Shown piece after piece: positions 1-8,214 of a DNA stretch of 64,000 nucleotides; the stretch's first letter is position 1; each line of letters starts with the position of its first letter. Both the position numbers and the translations under genes were made by a program. The stretch comes from DASPKT01 sp035626475 (GTDB lineage Bacteria > Pseudomonadota > Alphaproteobacteria > Azospirillales > Azospirillaceae), in assembly GCA_035626475.1 (NCBI GenBank), contig DASPNP010000050.1, forward strand, positions 1 to 64,000. The letters are read 5' to 3'. The notes beneath the pieces were generated by a model. The model did no database searches, was not told where the DNA came from, and saw only the letters and a program-made list of their open reading frames with translations.

Positions 1-3000
1 GGCGGCCCGAGGTCACCTTGTGCTTGGCGAAATGCAGCACCTGCTCCGGCTTGAAGCCCGACTTGGACGGGTCGGCGGCGAACACGCCGATGTCGATGGG
101 CATGTCGAGCGGCACGTCAGTCTCCTTGCCCTTGCCGTCAGCCTCGCGTTTGGCGGCCTCGACCTCCAGCGTCACCTTCCACTTGCCGTCGGGCGTGGCG
201 GTCACGGTGGAGCCGGCGACCTTCAGGTCGAACAGCACGATGCGCTCGAACAGGTCGGTGACGAGCTGCTGGTGCTCCGGCCCGACCTCCTCGCGCAGGA
301 TGCGGATCAGGTCCAGCGAAGTCGGGTAGGGGTTCGACTTGTACGCAGTCTCCCTCACCAGCCGCGCCAGGGCGCGGTTCACCGTGGCCTCGCCGACATA
401 GTCCTTCAGCGCGTACATCACCAGCGAGCCCTTCTGGTAGTGGATGTACTGCTGGCCCTCGACGCGGTAGAGCGGCAGCTCCTCGATCTCCTCGCCGCGG
501 CGGCCGGCCAGATAGCGGTCGAGCTCGTACTTCAGGAACTTGCGGATCTGGTGGGGGCCGTATTCCCGCTCCATAACCATCAGCGCCGAGTACTGCGACA
601 GCGTCTCGGACAGGGCGCTGGCGCCCTGCACGTCGGCCCCCATGACCTGGTGCGCCCACCATTGGTGCGCGACCTCGTGGGCCGTGACGTAGAAGACGTA
701 GTCGACATCCTCCGGATCGCTGTTGTCGGCGACGAAGCCGATGCCCTCGGAATAGGGCACGGTGTTCGGGAAGCTCTGCGCGAAGGTGGCGTAGGCCGGG
801 AACTCCAGGATGCGCAGTTGCTTGTGCTGGTAGGGGCTGAAGGCGGCCGAGAAATACTCGATCGACTTCTTCACGCTGTCGATCATGCGCGGCACGTTCC
901 AGGCGTGCGGCGCGTGGTGGTAGACCGACACGTCGATGCCGTTCCACTTCTCATGCGCGACCGCGTACTCGGCCGAGAGCCAGGAGAAGAAGTTCAGGAT
1001 CGGCGCGTCCATCTTGTAGTGGAAGTAGCGCCGCCCGTCGGCCTCCCACTCCCGCTGCAGATAGCCGGGCGCCATGGCGATCTGGGATGGCACGGTGGAG
1101 ACGGTGGTCTCGAAGCTGACCCAGTCGCTGTCGCCGCGGATGTAGTTGTTGGTCCAGCGGCTCCGGTCCTCGAGCTTGAAGGCGCGTTCCAGCTCCGGCA
1201 GCCCGTGCTTGCGCCGCTTCGAGCGGTCCTGGATCAGCCAGTTGCGGCTGAAGGCCAGGATCGGCAGAGCCTCCATGTTGTTGATGAAGCTGCCATTGTA
1301 GACGACCGAGAAGTCCCGGTCGTTCTGGGCGAAGCCGCTGCGCTCGCGCGCCGTCTCGAAGGCCAGGGTGCGCGCCTCGCCCGGCTGCATCGGCTGGGAC
1401 AGGCGGTAGATGAAGTAGTTGAACTCCCGGTCCTCGCTCTCCAGCGCCGCCCCGTCGATCTCCAGCCGCTTCGCCTCGGTCTCCGGGTTCAGCATGACGT
1501 GGACCGTCTCCAGCGGGGCGCCGGTGCGGTTCTCGATCCTGTAGGTGCCGCGGGTGGCGAAGCCGCGCCGGTCCGGATAGAGGTCGACATCGACCTTGAC
1601 CGCCGTGATGCGCGGCGCCGGCTGGTTCTCGTACTGCCGGTACTTCTTCTCGAAGGCGACCTGCAGCTCCTCGCCGGCGTCGCGGGTCTCGAACTCGTTC
1701 ACGACCCGGGTGTTGTAGAAGATCCAGCCGCCGCTCAGCACGAAGCCTGCCAGCGCCGCCGCCGCCAGGGCGCCGGTCGCGGGCGTGAAGGCGGCGCCCA
1801 CCCGGCGCAGCCGCACCAGCGCCGCCGTCCGCGTGCCGCGGTTCCACAGCAGGTAGGAGGCGATGGCGAGCAGGAGCGAGGCGAAGCCCCAGTAGATCAT
1901 GAACCAGATGGTGGTCTCGACCTGGTGGCCCAGCCCGTTCATGTCCGAGACATTGACCTCGCCGGTGGTGCCGAAGCGGTAGAGCCGGTCCTCGAACCCC
2001 AGCGAGGCGGCCACCTGGCGCAGCACGAAGACGACGACCAGCGCCACCATGCCGATATACTTGTTGGGCGCCAGCACCTGGATGAAGATCGCCAGCACCG
2101 CGAACAGGATCATCGGCACGCCGAACAGGAAGAACAGCCGGACGGCGTAAAGGCCCGGCTCCAGCTGGGTGAAGCCGTTGGCCAGCTGGGTCGCCATGCC
2201 GGTCAGGGTGGCGACCGCCAGCAGGCAGGCCAGCACCAGCGCCATGGCGATGAACTTGGAGGCGACGAAGACCCAGTTCGGCACCGGCATCGCGTCGACG
2301 ATCTCGTGCAGCTTGGCCTGCGGCTCGCGCCAGACCAGCTCGCCGGCGTAGTAGATCACCACGATCAGCGGGATGATCCCGAAGCTGCCGATCAGCAGGT
2401 CGCTGACGGCGCGCGTCACCGGGTGGATCGGGGTGCCGAACATCTGGTCCAGGTTCAGCAGCGCGCCCAGGGCGTTGAACATGCCCAGCGCCAGCAGCAC
2501 CAGGAAGGCCGGGCTGCGCACGACGCTGGCCGCCTCGAACCGGGTGCGCAGCGCGAATTGCTGCCAGACCATGCCGCTGTCGAAGCGCGGCATGACTCGC
2601 GGCAGGTCCAGCGTCGCGGCCGGCGCCTCGGCGGCGTCGCCCCGATCCTTGCGGCGCGGCGCCCGCTCCTTGAAGCTGAACAGCGCGTAGGCGGCGGCGA
2701 TGAAGGCGGCGGCCACGCCCAGCCAGATCGCCCGGTTCAGCAGCAGATTGCCCTCCAGCGGCACCAGCCGCTCGTTCGACTCGAACGGCGTCCAATAGCG
2801 CACGGCGGCGGAATAGGCGCTGAGGCCCAGCGGGTCGGCCAGGGCCGCGATGTCGCGCAGCTCCGGCTCGTCCAGCAGCTGGCTGGTGATGGTGTAGAGC
2901 ACCAGGAACCCGATCATGCCGGCATAGACGGCGATGGTGTTGCGGGTGACCGTGGCGATCAGGAAGAACAGGCTGCCCATCACCAGCAGGTTCGGCACGG

Positions 3001-3457
3001 CGAAGACCGCCAGCGCGTAGAGATAGGCGTCCGGGCGGAAGGGGCCGAACTGCTGCGGGTCCAGCCACCACATGTAGCTGCCGACGATCATGCCGAAGGC
3101 GGCACCGCCGAAGGCCAGGACCGAGGCGGCAAAGGCGCCGGTGAAGCGGCCGAGCAGGTGCGGCGCCTTGCCCACCGGCGTGGAGTGCACGATGCCGGCC
3201 ATCTTGAAGTCGGTATCGCGCAGCACGGCGTTGGAGAGCAGCGCCAGCGGCAGGTACATGCCGATCAGGCTCATGACCAGCAGCGTCTGGGTGATGGCCG
3301 AGGGCGAGTTGGCGAGGATGGCGTCGCTGGCGCCGATCCGTACGTTCTCGCTGACCGTCGCGAAGAAGGTCAGCAGGAAGAAGACGGCGAAACTGACCAG
3401 CGCGAAGGGCTGGCGCAGCTGGTAGCGCAGCTCGAAGGCCGCGATGCGGGCGAACAT
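1..3457 (-). CDS. ABC transporter permease fused to M1-family metallopeptidase (3' end cut by window edge)
   Basis: Reads leftward from ATG at 3457 and stays open to the window edge, giving 1152 visible residues. Residues 1-560 are a polytopic membrane region with two ABC-2-type permease halves of about six hydrophobic helices each. After one more hydrophobic segment near residue 590, the rest is an M1-like peptidase: immunoglobulin-like strands, then the zinc motif HEVAH (H927, E928, H931) and a downstream glutamate in LSET (E951). The spacing between the last His and that Glu is 19 residues rather than the classical 18. The GAMEN exopeptidase motif is not seen; the matching region reads VPYSEGIGF. 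The fusion is a known but uncommon architecture. Likely job: export of, or signalling about, peptides with an extracytoplasmic peptidase attached; the substrate is unknown. The ATPase gene lies 15 bp upstream on the same strand, so they form one operon. Confidence 0.85.
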   Translation of the reverse strand, partial: MFARIAAFELRYQLRQPFALVSFAVFFLLTFFATVSENVRIGASDAILANSPSAITQTLLVMSLIGMYLPLALLSNAVLRDTDFKMAGIVHSTPVGKAPHLLGRFTGAFAASVLAFGGAAFGMIVGSYMWWLDPQQFGPFRPDAYLYALAVFAVPNLLVMGSLFFLIATVTRNTIAVYAGMIGFLVLYTITSQLLDEPELRDIAALADPLGLSAYSAAVRYWTPFESNERLVPLEGNLLLNRAIWLGVAAAFIAAAYALFSFKERAPRRKDRGDAAEAPAATLDLPRVMPRFDSGMVWQQFALRTRFEAASVVRSPAFLVLLALGMFNALGALLNLDQMFGTPIHPVTRAVSDLLIGSFGIIPLIVVIYYAGELVWREPQAKLHEIVDAMPVPNWVFVASKFIAMALVLACLLAVATLTGMATQLANGFTQLEPGLYAVRLFFLFGVPMILFAVLAIFIQVLAPNKYIGMVALVVVFVLRQVAASLGFEDRLYRFGTTGEVNVSDMNGLGHQVETTIWFMIYWGFASLLLAIASYLLWNRGTRTAALVRLRRVGAAFTPATGALAAAALAGFVLSGGWIFYNTRVVNEFETRDAGEELQVAFEKKYRQYENQPAPRITAVKVDVDLYPDRRGFATRGTYRIENRTGAPLETVHVMLNPETEAKRLEIDGAALESEDREFNYFIYRLSQPMQPGEARTLAFETARERSGFAQNDRDFSVVYNGSFINNMEALPILAFSRNWLIQDRSKRRKHGLPELERAFKLEDRSRWTNNYIRGDSDWVSFETTVSTVPSQIAMAPGYLQREWEADGRRYFHYKMDAPILNFFSWLSAEYAVAHEKWNGIDVSVYHHAPHAWNVPRMIDSVKKSIEYFSAAFSPYQHKQLRILEFPAYATFAQSFPNTVPYSEGIGFVADNSDPEDVDYVFYVTAHEVAHQWWAHQVMGADVQGASALSETLSQYSALMVMEREYGPHQIRKFLKYELDRYLAGRRGEEIEELPLYRVEGQQYIHYQKGSLVMYALKDYVGEATVNRALARLVRETAYKSNPYPTSLDLIRILREEVGPEHQQLVTDLFERIVLFDLKVAGSTVTATPDGKWKVTLEVEAAKREADGKGKETDVPLDMPIDIGVFAADPSKSGFKPEQVLHFAKHKVTSGR

Positions 3458-3472
3458 GGGGCGTCCTCCTCG

Positions 3473-4351
3473 TCAGGCGGCTTGGCGGCTGCGGTGCAGG
3501 GTGGAGAAGTACACGTCCTCCAGATCGCCCGGCACGGCCTCGAACCCGTCGCCCGGATGGCCGTCGGCCAGCACGTGCAGCACGCTCTGCCCGGCGAAGA
3601 GGCGCGTGGAGATGACCTGGTGGCGCTCGCGGTGGGCCGCCACCTCCGTCTTCGGCACGACCTTGCGCCAGATGCGGCCGCGCATCGACTCGATCAGCTC
3701 CAGCGGCACGCCCTGCGCCACGATGCGGCCGCCGACGATGATCGCCATGCGCTGGCAGAGGTCGGCCACGTCCTCGACGATATGGGTGGAGAGGATGACG
3801 ACGACGTTCTCGCCGATCTCCGACAGCAGATTGTGGAAGCGGTTGCGCTCCTCCGGGTCCAGGCCGGCGGTCGGTTCGTCCACGATGATCAGCCGGGGCT
3901 GGCCGATCAGGGCCTGGGCGATGCCGAAGCGCTGGCGCATGCCGCCCGAGAAGCCGGTCAGCGCTTTCTTGCGGGCGGCGTAGAGGTTGGTCTGGTCCAG
4001 CAGCGACGCCACCAGGTCGCGGCGCTCGCCCCTGTCCTTGATGCCCTTCAGCACCGCCAGATGGTCCAGCATGTCCTCGGCCGAGACGCGCGGATAGACC
4101 CCGAACTCCTGCGGCAGGTAGCCCAGCACCTGGCGCAGCCGCATCGGCTCGCGCAGCACGTCGATGCCGTCGAAGTCGATGGCGCCCGAGGTCGGCTGCT
4201 GCAACGTGGCGATGGTGCGCATCAGGGTCGACTTGCCGGCGCCGTTCGGCCCCAACAGCCCGAACATGCCCCGGGGCACCTCCAGGTCGATGCCCTGCAG
4301 GGCGTGGACGCCGTTCGCGTAGGTGTGGGAGAGCTGGGAGATGCGAAGCAT
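3473..4351 (-). CDS. ABC transporter ATP-binding protein
   Basis: A 292-residue nucleotide-binding subunit. Visible motifs are Walker A GPNGAGKST near residue 35, a Q-loop region (LGYLPQEFGVYP), the signature FSGGMRQR, and Walker B with D-loop (LIIVDEPTAGLD). The ATG at 4351 (protein begins MLRISQLSHTYANG) fits family alignments; the frame is open a further 53 codons upstream, but that stretch is arginine-rich and has no homologous look. The gene lies 15 bp before the permease-peptidase gene and should energise it as an ABC-2-type exporter. The C-terminal 80 residues after the NBD are typical of this exporter class. Confidence 0.92.
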   Translation of the reverse strand: MLRISQLSHTYANGVHALQGIDLEVPRGMFGLLGPNGAGKSTLMRTIATLQQPTSGAIDFDGIDVLREPMRLRQVLGYLPQEFGVYPRVSAEDMLDHLAVLKGIKDRGERRDLVASLLDQTNLYAARKKALTGFSGGMRQRFGIAQALIGQPRLIIVDEPTAGLDPEERNRFHNLLSEIGENVVVILSTHIVEDVADLCQRMAIIVGGRIVAQGVPLELIESMRGRIWRKVVPKTEVAAHRERHQVISTRLFAGQSVLHVLADGHPGDGFEAVPGDLEDVYFSTLHRSRQAA

Positions 4352-4577
4352 TCTTGCCTGTCCGTCTCGTCTGACGCGGGAGGGCGGCCCGCCTCGGTTG
4401 CAGTACCGCAAAGGGATTGCACGCGCCTGAAACCGTTGCAAGCGCCGCCTGGGCCATCCCGCTTGCGGGCCAATGGTTCGTCCGCCGCGCTTTGCGCCGG
4501 CCGCAGGCAAGGCTATACATCGCGCGCGCCGCCGGGCAGGCTGCGCTTATGTGGGACAAGGGTGGGGCGGTGCCGCG

Positions 4578-5084
4578 GTGACGAAGCGAGTCTACAGCCG
4601 TAAGGAGGTCCAGGGCCTTCTGGGCGCGCTGGAGCGCCAGGCGCGCGAGGCGGTGACGCTGGCCAAGGCCGCCGAGTCGGAGGCGGCCAAGGACAGTTTC
4701 GCCGTCTACAACGATTTCCGGAACAAGGTCGGCGAGTTCCGCGCGCTCTGCATCCTGATCGAGGGGCGGCTGCGCAATCTCGAGTCGGCCCGCATGGACG
4801 ACCTCAAGGAGGAGTACGCCCGGCTCGACACGCTGATGCTGGGCCTGCTGGTGCGCGCCAGCATGCGCTTCTTCTTCGTGCTGTCGGCCAAGACGGTGCT
4901 GCCGCTGGGCGCCCGCGACATCTTCATCGCCGAGCTGCGCTCGCTGCACGACGCGGCGGAGAAGCTGAAGCGGCCGGAGTATGAGGGGCGCCTCGGCGAC
5001 AACCTGAAGCACGACCTGGAGACGGCCGAGATGATCCTCGAGGAGATCATCGACAAGGCGCCGTCCCTGCTGCAGTTCGGCTGA
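4578..5084 (+). CDS. Hypothetical helical protein, 168 aa
   Basis: I chose the GTG at 4578 (MTKRVYSRKEVQGLL) because the upstream codons of the same frame overlap the divergent ABC promoter area and read as low-complexity arginine/alanine sequence. A GGTGG-rich stretch lies before it. The protein is charged and predominantly alpha-helical (long runs of Glu, Lys, Leu, Ala), with one more hydrophobic helix around residues 85-100 (LMLGLLVRASMRFFFVLSA). No family motif was recognised. It ends 4 bp before the guanine deaminase-like gene, so the two are probably co-transcribed; it is divergent from the ABC operon. Function unknown. Confidence 0.7.
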   Translation: MTKRVYSRKEVQGLLGALERQAREAVTLAKAAESEAAKDSFAVYNDFRNKVGEFRALCILIEGRLRNLESARMDDLKEEYARLDTLMLGLLVRASMRFFFVLSAKTVLPLGARDIFIAELRSLHDAAEKLKRPEYEGRLGDNLKHDLETAEMILEEIIDKAPSLLQFG

Positions 5085-5088
5085 GGCG

Positions 5089-5562
5089 ATGGAACGCGAC
5101 GAGGAGTTCCTGCGGCTGGCGGTGGCACTGTCGGCCAAGGGCATGCAGGGCGGGGCCGGGGGGCCGTTCGGCGCCGTGGTGGTGCTGGACGGGCAGGTGG
5201 TGGGGGAGGGGTGGAACCGCGTCACCTCGACCAACGACCCGACCGCCCATGCCGAGGTGGTGGCGATCCGCGACGCCTGCGCGAGGATTGGACGCTTCAG
5301 CCTGGCCGGGGCGGTGATCTATTCCAGCTGCGAGCCCTGCCCGATGTGCCTGGCCGCAATCTACTGGGCGCGGCTGGACCGGCTGGTCTACGCCAACAGC
5401 CGCGATGAGGCCGCCGCCATCGGCTTCGACGACGCCTTCCTCTATCAGGAGGTCTCGCTGGAACCTCTGTCCCGCGCGCTGCCCTGCCGCCACCTGTCGC
5501 TGGCCGAGGCCAAGGACGTGTTCGCGGCCTGGGCTGGCAAGCCGGACAAGGTGCCTTACTGA
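5089..5562 (+). CDS. guaD: Guanine deaminase-like nucleoside/base deaminase
   Basis: A 157-residue CDA-fold zinc deaminase. Zinc and catalytic residues are visible: HAE (H54, catalytic E56) and PCPMC (C84, C87). The GGPFGAV segment, the NDPTAHAEV motif, the IYWAR stretch, the GFDDAF segment and the aromatic C-terminal KVPY resemble Bacillus-type guanine deaminase, in which the C-terminal tail of the partner subunit caps the active site. TadA-type tRNA adenosine deaminases share the zinc motifs but not the GFDD and KxxY features, so guanine to xanthine conversion in purine salvage is my preferred call; TadA is the alternative. The start is 4 bp after the preceding stop. Confidence 0.75.
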   Translation: MERDEEFLRLAVALSAKGMQGGAGGPFGAVVVLDGQVVGEGWNRVTSTNDPTAHAEVVAIRDACARIGRFSLAGAVIYSSCEPCPMCLAAIYWARLDRLVYANSRDEAAAIGFDDAFLYQEVSLEPLSRALPCRHLSLAEAKDVFAAWAGKPDKVPY

Positions 5563-5573
5563 GGCAAGCGCCC

Positions 5574-5656
5574 GTAGGTCGCATGGAGCGCAGCGCAATG
5601 CGACATTTCCCCGGCCGAAGCATGTCGCATTACGGCTCCGCCTCCATGCGACCTAC
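5574..5656. repeat. Dispersed palindromic repeat, family A, copy 1
   Basis: Outer arms GTAGGTCGCATGGAG (5574-5588) and its exact complement (5642-5656) enclose inner arms AATGCGACAT and ATGTCGCATT (5597-5631), so the RNA or single-stranded form would fold as two stacked hairpins. A second copy with 19-bp perfect outer arms is at 32761-32850. This looks like a REP/MITE-like non-coding element. Confidence 0.85.
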
Positions 5657-5679
5657 AAGCTGACACCTATTCCGTAACC

Positions 5680-5957
5680 CCGGTGCAAAGCGGGGCCCAG
5701 GGGTTGCAGCGGGATACGGCGGATGCAGCGTGGGCTCTTGATTTGGCAGCGTTGCTCGGGTGCGTCCTTCGACAGGCTCAGGATGAGGGGAATTTAGCTG
5801 CTCCCGGCCAAGCCAGCGCGCTTGAACCAGGAGTGCCTAGCATTCCCCGTTCCTCATCCTGAGCTTGTCGAAGGACGCACCACGTTCCAGCCTCTCCCTT
5901 TCATCGACCGCCCATGGCTGCAACCCTTAGGTCCCGGCTTGCGCCGGGATGACGGGT
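5680..5957. repeat. Palindromic repeat, family D, interrupted by a family B unit
   Basis: The left part carries hairpin CCCCG/CGGGG then GGGTTGCAGC (5701-5710); the right part carries the complement GCTGCAACCC (5917-5926) followed by TCCCGGC/GCCGGGA. The arms are complementary across the gap, and the family B palindrome 5761-5879 lies between them. Boundaries are approximate. Confidence 0.55.
5761..5879. repeat. Dispersed palindromic repeat, family B, copy 1
   Basis: 28-bp arms: the left begins TGCGTCCTTCGACAGGCTCA at 5761; the right is at 5852-5879, with one mismatch between arms. Between them lie TTTAGCTGCTCCC and GGAGTGCCTAGCAT, which recur in the copy at 30041-30145 and, more degenerately, at 26771-26890. 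The CTTCGACAGGCTCAG core is a sequence I know as common in intergenic repeats of alphaproteobacteria. Confidence 0.85.
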
Positions 5958-6029
5958 GGTGGGGTACAGGCCGCTGGTCAATGTCGGTTCGGAAACGAGG
6001 ACTTGAAGCAGGATTCCGAGGCGTGTCCT

Positions 6030-6287
6030 CTACGCCAGCACGCGTTCCATCACCTGCTCGGGCGTCTCATCGGCGTAACGGCCGTGGACCAGATCGTCAT
6101 AGCCTTCCATGACCGCCGTCCGCAGCGCCTCGGTCTTCTCCTCATTCCCGGCCCGCCGGTCACGCAGCAGCCGGAGGCCCTCCAGGATGACCGCGCTGGC
6201 ATCGCCATACCGGCCACTGGCGACCTCGTCCTCGATGAAGGACATCAGCCCGTCGGGAAGACTCACCGTCAGCGTCGCCTTGCCCAT
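6030..6287 (-). CDS. ParD-like ribbon-helix-helix antitoxin (no toxin partner seen)
   Basis: An 85-residue protein, MGKATLTVSLPDG at the N-terminus, followed by IEDEVASGRYGDASAVILEGLRLL, the classic ParD/CopG ribbon-helix-helix pattern (a beta strand then two helices), then an acidic helical tail (ETPEQVMERVLA) of the kind that binds the toxin. The ATG at 6287 has GGGAGGA about 7 bp upstream. In the usual parDE arrangement a ParE toxin follows the antitoxin; here only repeat DNA lies downstream and an unrelated acyltransferase-like gene lies upstream. It may regulate itself, protect against a toxin encoded elsewhere, or be a relic. Confidence 0.8.
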   Translation of the reverse strand: MGKATLTVSLPDGLMSFIEDEVASGRYGDASAVILEGLRLLRDRRAGNEEKTEALRTAVMEGYDDLVHGRYADETPEQVMERVLA

Positions 6288-6373
6288 CGCATCCTCCCGC
6301 ACAGCACAGTTTGCCATGGTGACAAATTTCCGCCTCCGGCGCCAATACGCGCGCCAAGTGCCGCAGGTTCCCG

Positions 6374-7540
6374 TCAGTCCGCGCCGTCCCTGCGGTAGGG
6401 GCTCTCCGCCGCCAGCAGCGCCATCTCCTCCTCGATCGCGGCGCGCTCGCGGTCCAGGAAGTCGCCGATAGCGCGGCGGAAGCCGGGGTCGGTGATGTAG
6501 TGGGCGCTGTAGGTGGGGGCGGGCAGGTAGCCGCGCTGGATCTTGTGCTCGCCCTGGGCCCCGGCCTCCACGCGCTTGAGGCCCCGCTCGATGGCGAAGT
6601 CGATGGCGCGGTAGTAGCAGGCCTCGAAATGCAGGAACGGATAGTCGCCGATACCGCCCCAGTTGCGGCCGTAGAGCGTATCGCCGCCCAGCAGGTTCAG
6701 CGCGCCGGCCACCCAGCGCGCGCCCTCGCGCGCCATGACCAGCACCACCTTGTCGGGCATGGCCTCGCCCAGCCGGTGGAAGAAGTCCCGGGTCAGGTAG
6801 GGCGAGCCCCACTTCCGGTCGCTGGTGGCGGTGTAGAAGCGGAAGAAGGCGTCCCAATGATCCGGCTTCAGCTCGTCGCCGGTGAGCGTCAGGATTTCCA
6901 GCCCGCTCTCCGCCACCGTCCGCCGCTCCTTGCGCACGGCCTTGCGCTTGCGGCTCGAGAAGGTGCCGAGGAAGTCGTCGAAGCTGCCGTAGCCCCGGTT
7001 CTCCCAATGGTACTGCACGCCCAGCCGGCGCAGCCAGCCGGCCTCGCCCAGCCGCTCCCACTCGGCCTCGCGGGGGAAGGTGACGTGGACGCCGGAGAGC
7101 CCGTTCCCGTCGGCCGCCGACTCCAGCGCCCGTACCAGCAGGTCGGCGGTATCAGGGGCGGCATCCGGCCGGACCAGCAGCCGTGGGCCGGTGACGGGCG
7201 TGAAGGGGACGGCGGCCTGGAGCTTCGGATAGTACTGCCCGCCGGCCCGCTGGTAGGCGTTGGCCCAGGCGTGGTCGAAGACGTACTCGCCGTAGGAATG
7301 GCTCTTCACATAGAGCGGCACGGCGCCGGCGAGGCGGCCGCCGGGATCACGCACGGTGAGGTGTTGCGGCAGCCAGCCGGTGCGCGGGCCGACCGAGCGG
7401 CTCTGCTCCAGCGCGTCCAGGAAGGCGTGGCTGACGAAGGGATTGTCCGTCCCGGCGCAGGAATCCCACTCGGCGGCCGTGACGTCGGCGATACGGGGGA
7501 CGATCTGGATGGTCGGGGACTGGTCGGTACCGTCGGGCAT
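6374..7540 (-). CDS. GNAT/FemAB-like protein of the COG3146 (DUF482) family
   Basis: A 388-residue protein beginning MPDGTDQSPTIQIV. Conserved stretches of this family are visible: NPFVSHAFLDALEQSRSVGPRTGWLPQHL near residues 33-62, YGEYVFDHAWANAYQRAGGQYYPKLQAAVPFTPVTGPRLL, the basic SSRKRKAVRKERR near 195, and LHFEACYYRAIDFAIERGLKRVEAGAQGEHKIQRGYLP near 310-350. The family is annotated as peptidoglycan-biosynthesis related by fold similarity to FemAB acyltransferases, but no substrate is proven to my knowledge. It lies 86 bp upstream of the ParD gene and downstream of ridA on the same strand. Confidence 0.85.
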   Translation of the reverse strand: MPDGTDQSPTIQIVPRIADVTAAEWDSCAGTDNPFVSHAFLDALEQSRSVGPRTGWLPQHLTVRDPGGRLAGAVPLYVKSHSYGEYVFDHAWANAYQRAGGQYYPKLQAAVPFTPVTGPRLLVRPDAAPDTADLLVRALESAADGNGLSGVHVTFPREAEWERLGEAGWLRRLGVQYHWENRGYGSFDDFLGTFSSRKRKAVRKERRTVAESGLEILTLTGDELKPDHWDAFFRFYTATSDRKWGSPYLTRDFFHRLGEAMPDKVVLVMAREGARWVAGALNLLGGDTLYGRNWGGIGDYPFLHFEACYYRAIDFAIERGLKRVEAGAQGEHKIQRGYLPAPTYSAHYITDPGFRRAIGDFLDRERAAIEEEMALLAAESPYRRDGAD

Positions 7541-7635
7541 GCCGGCTCCGCTGCGTCGGGGCGAGCCACGCCATATGGCGCCGTCTCCGGCGGCGGCAAC
7601 CCTCGGGGAGGAGCGCCGCCGGAGGCCTGGGCGCG

Positions 7636-8103
7636 TCAGGCGATCTCGAGGATCGCCTCGATCTCGACCGCGACGCCCAGCGGCAGCGAGGGCGCGCCGA
7701 CGGCGGAGCGGGCATGGCGGCCGGCGTCGCCGAACACCTGCACCATCAGCTCCGAGGCGCCGTTTATGACCTTGGGCATGTCGGTGAACTCGGGGGTGCA
7801 GTTCACGAAGCCGACCAGCTTCACCACGCGCACCACCCGGTCCAGATCGCCGTCCAGCGCCGCCTTGGCCTGGGCGATGATGTTCAGCGCGCAGACCTTC
7901 GCGGCCTCGGCGCCCTGCTCGACCGAATAGCCGGCGCCCAGCTTGCCGACATGGCGCAGCTCGCCGTTCCAGAAGGGCACCTGGCCCGACACGAACAGAT
8001 GCTTGCCCGTGATGACGGTGGGCACGTAGGCGGCCACGGGCGCGGCGGCCTTGGGCAGCTCCAGGTTCAGCTCGGCGAGGCGGGCATCGATGCGTCCGGC
8101 CAT
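7636..8103 (-). CDS. RidA family protein (YjgF/YER057c/UK114)
   Basis: A 155-residue protein of the longer RidA subfamily (begins MAGRIDARLAELNLELP). The family signature near the C-terminus is visible as GRHARSAVGAPSLPLGVAVEIEAI, including the conserved arginine that binds substrate carboxylates and the glutamate at the end. Canonical RidA removes reactive enamine/imine intermediates released by PLP enzymes; this subfamily member may act on related imines, which is inference. It is 95 bp upstream of the COG3146 gene in the same direction; the start ATG at 8103 has a GGAGGAACG sequence upstream. Confidence 0.88.
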   Translation of the reverse strand: MAGRIDARLAELNLELPKAAAPVAAYVPTVITGKHLFVSGQVPFWNGELRHVGKLGAGYSVEQGAEAAKVCALNIIAQAKAALDGDLDRVVRVVKLVGFVNCTPEFTDMPKVINGASELMVQVFGDAGRHARSAVGAPSLPLGVAVEIEAILEIA

Positions 8104-8214
8104 GGTCGTTCCTCCAGAAGATTGTCTCGGCCCTGCGGCCGTTGGGGCGGGACCTTAGCCAAGCCGGCCGGAGGACGCCAGCGTGGGCGGCGCATGGGGG
8201 AGGTGCGGGGCGGA

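Larger units (their letters stand above)
5563..6029. other. 467-bp non-coding stretch filled with palindromic repeats
   Basis: No credible gene is seen on either strand; the short open frames here have no ribosome binding site or family features. The stretch holds three repeat units: a family A palindrome (5574-5656), then a family D palindrome (about 5680-5957) that encloses a family B palindrome (5761-5879). It separates the rightward deaminase gene from the 3' end of the leftward antitoxin gene, so it is a convergent intergenic region and may also carry transcription ends. Confidence 0.8.

Noticed and set aside
20..4603. A 1527-residue open frame opposite the ABC exporter operon
   Set aside because: It is antisense to genes with intact motifs, its composition is Arg/Gly/Ala/Val/His-rich as expected from the third reading frame of high-GC DNA, and it crosses two genes and their gap.
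951..5234. A 1427-residue minus-strand frame overlapping the ABC genes and deaminase
   Set aside because: Low-complexity translation in a shifted frame; the true frame of the peptidase is the one that carries HEVAH and runs off the left edge.
5563..6029. Possible CRISPR-like array or insertion sequence
   Set aside because: The repeats are palindromic units of different families without regular spacers, and no transposase frame is present.
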